DNA of 64,000 nucleotides from Baylisascaris procyonis (Eukaryota > Nematoda > Chromadorea > Rhabditida > Ascarididae): positions 85,189 through 149,188 of the forward strand of contig JAZARR010000075.1 of assembly GCA_037389465.1 (NCBI GenBank). The letters run 5' to 3'. Positions 61,984 to 64,000 of the stretch are shown piece by piece. Under the pieces are notes generated by a model, which did not search any database, was not told the DNA's origin, and saw only the letters and a program-made list of their open reading frames with translations. Numbering within the stretch: position 1 is the stretch's first letter; each line of letters opens with the position of its first letter. Made by a program: the position numbers and the translations under genes.

Positions 61984-64000
61984 ATGACATCGAAAGATGA
62001 GCATCGACGAGTGGACGGAAATGCGGCATCGTCTAAAACAATCCGTGAAGGAGACGTTGGAGGAAACAAGGAAGAAAACGGCGATTCACAGATTCTAAGT
62101 AACGATACGCTGTCTTCTGGTGATGAGTCGGATGAAGATAGCATCGACGATGAACGAGAAGTTGATGCTTTACCATGTAAATTGGGTATGTATGTTGTTG
62201 TATTTACTTTATAAATCGATTTGGGCTTTAAATGCTTCCCCAAAATCATTGACTTATAGCCGTGAAATAATTCGTCGATTTTTCTTATGTGAAGATAACG
62301 TCGCTTACATCTTCTTCTGTCATCATTGAAAAGATTATAAGTGGGATGCTAATTCGTGTCAGTGATTGTCTTTCGACATTCCATTTTTGAGATTCGGGAA
62401 CCTTTCTGGAAGTACATTTTCATTGATCTCACATTCCAGTGTTTAAATTGTTGGATTCTGAAATATGAAAGTGATGTTTGGGCTCTTTCAATTCACGCAA
62501 ATGTTGGCTGTCTAAAATTTAATTGCATAGACGATGCGGCATAAAATTCAAAGTGAGCGCCATTGTCTTGCCGGAAATCGGCCTCAGCGTGCTTCTCTAG
62601 GCTTCTCTAGCAGCAAATCGCTGGGCTGGGTTTTGCTGGGCCACTGATTACGCTATCATTTGATGTTGTAGTAAGTTGAGCATTGCATGATATGTTGAGT
62701 CCTTCATCATTTCTCATTTTCCATTGTCCTCAATAATACAGTTTACTTTCGCTGTGCCAAAATGTGCAGTTCATGGAAATTCGGAGCTATGTTGCATGTG
62801 TTATGAGCGTTAATTCTAGATTGCATGCTACTTTACATATGCTCATTCATTAGCACCTTGTGTTGCTAGGTGATTCTCCTGTGAACCTGAGGTTACAGCT
62901 CTTTAACTGGAAGAAAAGATTCATTTATTCTACCACTTTGCCATACTTTTGCAAAAAAAGACAAAAAACTATTCAATGGTAGTATTTCAAACAAATCGGC
63001 GGTTTCTATTGTATAGTGAATGAACGTAGAAAATTGTGCATTATAGAGATGATAGATTCATATAAGTGCACCTCAGATATCACCTTTTGTATGTTGTGAA
63101 ACGTACAGAAACAAGAGGAACCAAAAAATTTCAGCTATGTTTGATTTCGAGCAATGCGATCCGAAACGATGTTCAGGTCGTAAATTGGCACGGCTTAATA
63201 TGATCTCTTCATTGAAGATGGGCAAGAAATTCCCCGGCTTATTGCTTACCCCAACAGCTAACTCTACTTTATCTCGTGCTGATAGTGAATTCGTCTTAAC
63301 AAACGGTTTGGGAGTTGTCGATTGTAGTTGGCATCAGGTGAGTGTATTTTCATTTCCCGATTATATGAGATGGGGAGCTGCGGGAATGAATGGAAATGAG
63401 ATCATTTCCCATATTTCCTTCTCCTCAATTATGCCTCTAATCTTTTCTTTGCTATCGTAACGTGAATACAGTTGCATTTAAAAGATGCGTTTTTTTTTCG
63501 GGCAATTCTTTACTTTTTTTATGGGGAAATAAAATTTATTTTTATTTTTTATTTTTATTTATTTATTTTTTTCATTTTATGGTGCCTGTTATAATCAAAG
63601 CAGAAAAAAAAAATCACTGAGCCGATATTTTATATAATCCTAATTTAGGTGTCTACCACACCGTTATATCGTGCAAAATCATCGAAACAACGATTGCTAC
63701 CGTATTTGATCGCCGCAAATCCGGTGAATTTTGGAAAGCCATGTGAATTGAGCTGTGTGGAAGCGTTAGCAGCAGGACTTTATATCATTGGTGAAATGAG
63801 AGGAGCCGAATTAGTGCTCTCAAAATTTAAATGGGGTCCTACATTCGTGAAATTGAATCGTGATTTGCTTGATCGTTATGCAGCGTGCAAAACAGCAGCT
63901 GAAATTATTGCCGCACAAAACGATTATCTAAAAACGATCGAAGAGGAATCATTACAAGAACGAAATAAACCAATTGATTTGCCACCTTCCGATTGTTCAG
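61984..64000 (+). CDS. TSR3: TSR3, 18S rRNA aminocarboxypropyltransferase, 3' end outside window
   Basis: TSR3 transfers the 3-amino-3-carboxypropyl group from S-adenosylmethionine to N1-methylpseudouridine in the decoding-site region of 18S rRNA, a late cytoplasmic step of 40S maturation. Exons: 61984-62185, 63135-63337, 63649 to beyond 64000. Phases agree. The first 67 residues are acidic and Ser-rich (SSGDESDEDSIDDEREVD). The catalytic domain starts with FDFEQCDPKRCSGRKLARL, then KKFPGLLLTPTAN, GVVDCSWHQ, then RLLPYLIAANPVNFGKPCEL, SCVEALAAGLYIIG, KFKWGPTFVKLNRDLLDRYA. These are the conserved TSR3 blocks in the usual order. The known family carries its acidic tail at the C-terminus, so the acidic N-terminal leader here is worth noting. 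The last exon is open at the window edge. Confidence 0.95.
62186..63134. other. First intron of TSR3
   Basis: It has a GTATGT donor and a TTTCAG acceptor. The plus-strand frame at 62356-62544 inside it has no supporting splice sites. Confidence 0.6.

Noticed and set aside
1..64000. CRISPR arrays, prokaryotic operons, or a defence or biosynthetic cluster
   Set aside because: No evenly spaced repeat-spacer structure and no contiguous bacterial-style genes. All supported genes are intron-containing nematode genes or retroelement remnants.
1..64000. tRNA or rRNA genes
   Set aside because: I saw no segment with the A-box and B-box layout of a tRNA, nor any rRNA-like conserved stretch. A covariance-model search would be needed to be sure.

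Overview
The window is nuclear DNA of a nematode. It is AT-rich and intron-rich. Introns are bounded by GT...TTTCAG or TTTTAG, and several acceptors lie at or just before an initiator ATG, as expected for spliced-leader trans-splicing. One gene belongs to the Moulting cycle (MLT-10) family, which is known only from nematodes. I cannot name the species. There is no prokaryotic operon logic. Genes were read by joining exons whose reading phases agree, so exon ends are inferences from sequence alone.

Layout: (1) 0-8.2 kb has no recognisable gene. It holds a large inverted repeat (about 1.17-1.88 kb) and a 299-bp tandem duplication (7.54-8.14 kb). (2) 8.29-12.8 kb, plus strand, holds an eight-exon gene of about 540 codons. 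Its exons are unusually GC-rich. It has a possible OTU-like N-terminus, five 20-residue repeats and two zinc-finger-like motifs. I do not recognise a named orthologue. (3) 12.9-14.5 kb holds doubtful coding fragments. (4) 15.0-21.4 kb is a graveyard of retroelements: two Penelope-like copies in inverted orientation, a minus-strand LTR flanked by an env-like remnant and a gag-like start, and a plus-strand internally deleted LTR element (zinc knuckle, aspartic protease, polypurine tract, LTR). (5) 21.4-31.2 kb is mostly unexplained, with one small C2HC-like ORF (22.8 kb), a GC-rich patch (24.4 kb) and an orphan ORF (29.75 kb). (6) 31.2-39.16 kb, plus strand, is an MLT-10-like moulting gene with decayed LTR sequence in an intron. 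(7) 41.94-48.67 kb, plus strand, is a complete eight-exon Obg-family GTPase (GTPBP10-like). (8) 51.47-59.40 kb, plus strand, is a ten-exon F-box/WD40 protein with seven WD repeats. (9) 61.98-64.00 kb, plus strand, is the 5' part of TSR3, the 18S rRNA aminocarboxypropyltransferase, running off the window.

All supported host genes lie on the plus strand and are separated by 2.5-3 kb or more of AT-rich DNA. Two of them serve ribosome biology (GTPBP10 in mitochondrial large-subunit assembly, TSR3 in small-subunit rRNA modification). One is a ubiquitin-ligase adaptor and one a secreted moulting protein. I see no sign that they form a single system. The most unusual items are the GC-rich OTU-like/zinc-finger gene with its 60-bp coding minisatellite and its duplicated upstream region, and the nested retroelement cluster.
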